DNA of 64,000 nt from Cytophagaceae bacterium (lineage in GTDB: Bacteria > Bacteroidota > Bacteroidia > Cytophagales > Spirosomataceae). The notes under the pieces were generated by a model. It worked only from the letters and a program-made list of their open reading frames with translations, made no database searches and was not told where the DNA came from. The position numbers and the translations under genes were made by a program. How positions within the stretch are numbered: position 1 is the first letter of the stretch; every line of letters starts with the position of its first letter. The DNA is taken from positions 30,565 through 94,564 of the forward strand of contig CANFVE010000008.1 in assembly GCA_947450365.1 (NCBI GenBank), in the 5' to 3' direction. Shown piece by piece: positions 62,785 through 64,000 of this stretch.

Positions 62785-63972
62785 TTATTCCGATTTTTCA
62801 GGCAAGGCATTTCGCCGTTCCCCACGCCCCATTAATCCACTCGCCCGCAAGACCGAAAAATCCCCGTAGCGATTACGCAATAAATCCATCGCGCCATACA
62901 AAGGCACCAAACGCGCACCTTGATCGAATAAGCCTAATTGCTCCTGCCCTTGCAGTAATTTGGAAAAACGAACGCCGATGAGCCGAATGAGTAAACGTCG
63001 GTCATACAAACGCTCAAACAAATCCCGTACGGCCGGAATCAAGAGGTGATCGCTCGCCGTGGCCGGTAAGGTGATTTGCCGGGTATGCGTATCGAAATTC
63101 GAATAGCGGACTTTGACGGTGACGCAAGAGGTACATTGACCTGCTTGTCGGAGGTCGTAAGCGAGCTGCTCGGTCAGGGAACCTAAAATCCGCCGAATCA
63201 AGCCCACATCCGTCGTGTCTTGTTCAAAGGTCATTTCCTTCGACAAGGATTTTTGTTCCGAATAAGGCACTACGGGCCGTAAATCGATGCCATTTGCCCG
63301 TTCCCAGAGCTGAATACCTGATTTTCCAAAGGTGCGTTCCAATAGTTTGAGGGGCATTTGACTTAAGGACCCGACGTGGCTGATGCCCATGTTGCGCAAT
63401 TGCTGGGCCGTCACTGCCCCGATCATCGGAATCTTCCCCACGGGCATCGGTGCCAAAAAAGCTTTTTCTTCGCCTGGTAGGACTTGATATTGCCCGGCGG
63501 GTTTCACGAAATTGGTGGCCACTTTGGAAACCGTTTTGTTTACGGACAAACCAAAAGACATCTGAAGTCCGGTCTCTTTATGGATTTTTTGACGCAAATT
63601 CGTCGCAAATTGGTACGTCCCAAAAAAGCGTTCCATGCCGGTCATGTCTAAATAAAATTCGTCGATGGACGCCTTTTCCACCACGGGCGCCTCCGCCATG
63701 ACCAAGGACGTTACGGCATCCGAATATTGGGTATAGGCCTCAAAATCACCGCGCAAGACAATTGCATCAGGACAAAGTTTCAGGGCCATTTTCATGGGCA
63801 TCGCGGAACGCACTCCGAACGTGCGGGTTTCATAACTGCAAGCGGCGACGACACCCCGGTCGGAGAGGCCGCCGACAATCACCGGTTTCCCCAGCAATCG
63901 ATCATCCCGCAGACGCTCCACCGAAACGAAAAAACTGTCCAAGTCCATGTGCACAACCGCACGATCTTGCAT
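62785..63972 (-). CDS. dinB: Y-family DNA polymerase IV (DinB)
   Basis: Translesion polymerase of 395 aa. Catalytic residues are Asp10 in VHMDLDSFF and the Asp-Glu pair in ASIDEFYLDM. The steric-gate region is DSFFVSVE, and SYETRTFGVRSAMPM is typical. The little-finger domain follows about residue 235. Near the C-terminus LQGQEQLGLFDQG contains a QLGLF stretch that fits a beta-clamp binding motif. All catalytic residues are kept, so this is an active polymerase rather than an ImuB-type pseudo-polymerase. It is the first gene of the dinB-dnaE2 unit. The promoter region is cut by the window end. Confidence 0.92.
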   Translation of the reverse strand: MQDRAVVHMDLDSFFVSVERLRDDRLLGKPVIVGGLSDRGVVAACSYETRTFGVRSAMPMKMALKLCPDAIVLRGDFEAYTQYSDAVTSLVMAEAPVVEKASIDEFYLDMTGMERFFGTYQFATNLRQKIHKETGLQMSFGLSVNKTVSKVATNFVKPAGQYQVLPGEEKAFLAPMPVGKIPMIGAVTAQQLRNMGISHVGSLSQMPLKLLERTFGKSGIQLWERANGIDLRPVVPYSEQKSLSKEMTFEQDTTDVGLIRRILGSLTEQLAYDLRQAGQCTSCVTVKVRYSNFDTHTRQITLPATASDHLLIPAVRDLFERLYDRRLLIRLIGVRFSKLLQGQEQLGLFDQGARLVPLYGAMDLLRNRYGDFSVLRASGLMGRGERRNALPEKSE

Positions 63973-64000
63973 AAAATTGCTAGTTATTTGGTGATTTTGA

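Overview
The window looks like chromosomal DNA of a Bacteroidota bacterium, probably an aerobic member of the Cytophagales. The evidence is a SusC/SusD outer-membrane pair, secreted proteins whose signal peptides end in AQ, bacillithiol-type BshB1, and -7 promoter elements of the form TAnnTTTG (seen before tRNA-Thr, before the rhodanese operon and at the left edge). Most starts lack an obvious Shine-Dalgarno sequence. The rank below phylum is inference. Genes are densely packed and no insertion sequence, prophage or CRISPR array is visible.

Positions 1-22.9 kb are mainly housekeeping: the start of a secreted protein at the left edge, citrate synthase, peptidase T, NamZ-type muramidase with GMP synthase, a LolC/FtsX-type permease with an M61 peptidase, a dicarboxylate symporter, trxB with an M23/LysM hydrolase and bshB1, pdxH, polA with a glycosyltransferase, GT9 with aguB, and glyS with a DUF349 protein. 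tRNA-Thr(UGU) follows at 22.9 kb. Immediately behind it lies an AT-rich islet (about 23.04-25.5 kb) with a PhyH-type dioxygenase, a GT14-like glycosyltransferase and a repeat-rich intergenic stretch.

Positions 26-45.5 kb hold a sugar or glycoside utilisation locus. A CE15-like glucuronoyl esterase faces a long minus-strand locus. It starts with SusC and SusD and ends that unit with a clear terminator. It continues with an FG-GAP propeller protein, a DUF1080 (3-keto-disaccharide hydrolase-like) protein, a PVC-type cytochrome/propeller protein, DUF4432, a PMI-like cupin, a TIM-barrel isomerase/hydratase, a Gfo/Idh/MocA dehydrogenase and an RbsABC-type importer. The layout suggests outer-membrane capture, periplasmic oxidation or cleavage of a 3-keto-glycoside, ABC import and cytosolic processing. 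The substrate cannot be read from the sequence.

Positions 45.6-53.3 kb carry an exported M24 peptidase, an MFS / 72-aa membrane protein / acetyl-CoA synthetase / duplicated ABC-ATPase operon (resembling acs-yjcH-actP with a different transporter), and a Tat-exported TIM-barrel protein. Positions 53.3-59.1 kb carry NnrD, an oxidoreductase-Crp-TsdA-like dihaem cytochrome operon, a secreted DsrE protein, rhodanese and thioredoxin as separate genes followed by a rhodanese-thioredoxin fusion lipoprotein, and MsrB. This looks like a sulfur and thiol handling group. The right end (59.2-64 kb) is a DNA-damage cassette: SRAP/HMCES protein, error-prone DnaE2 and DinB.

Eight of the eleven convergent junctions have stop codons within 4 bases of each other, so terminators must be absent or inside coding sequence there.
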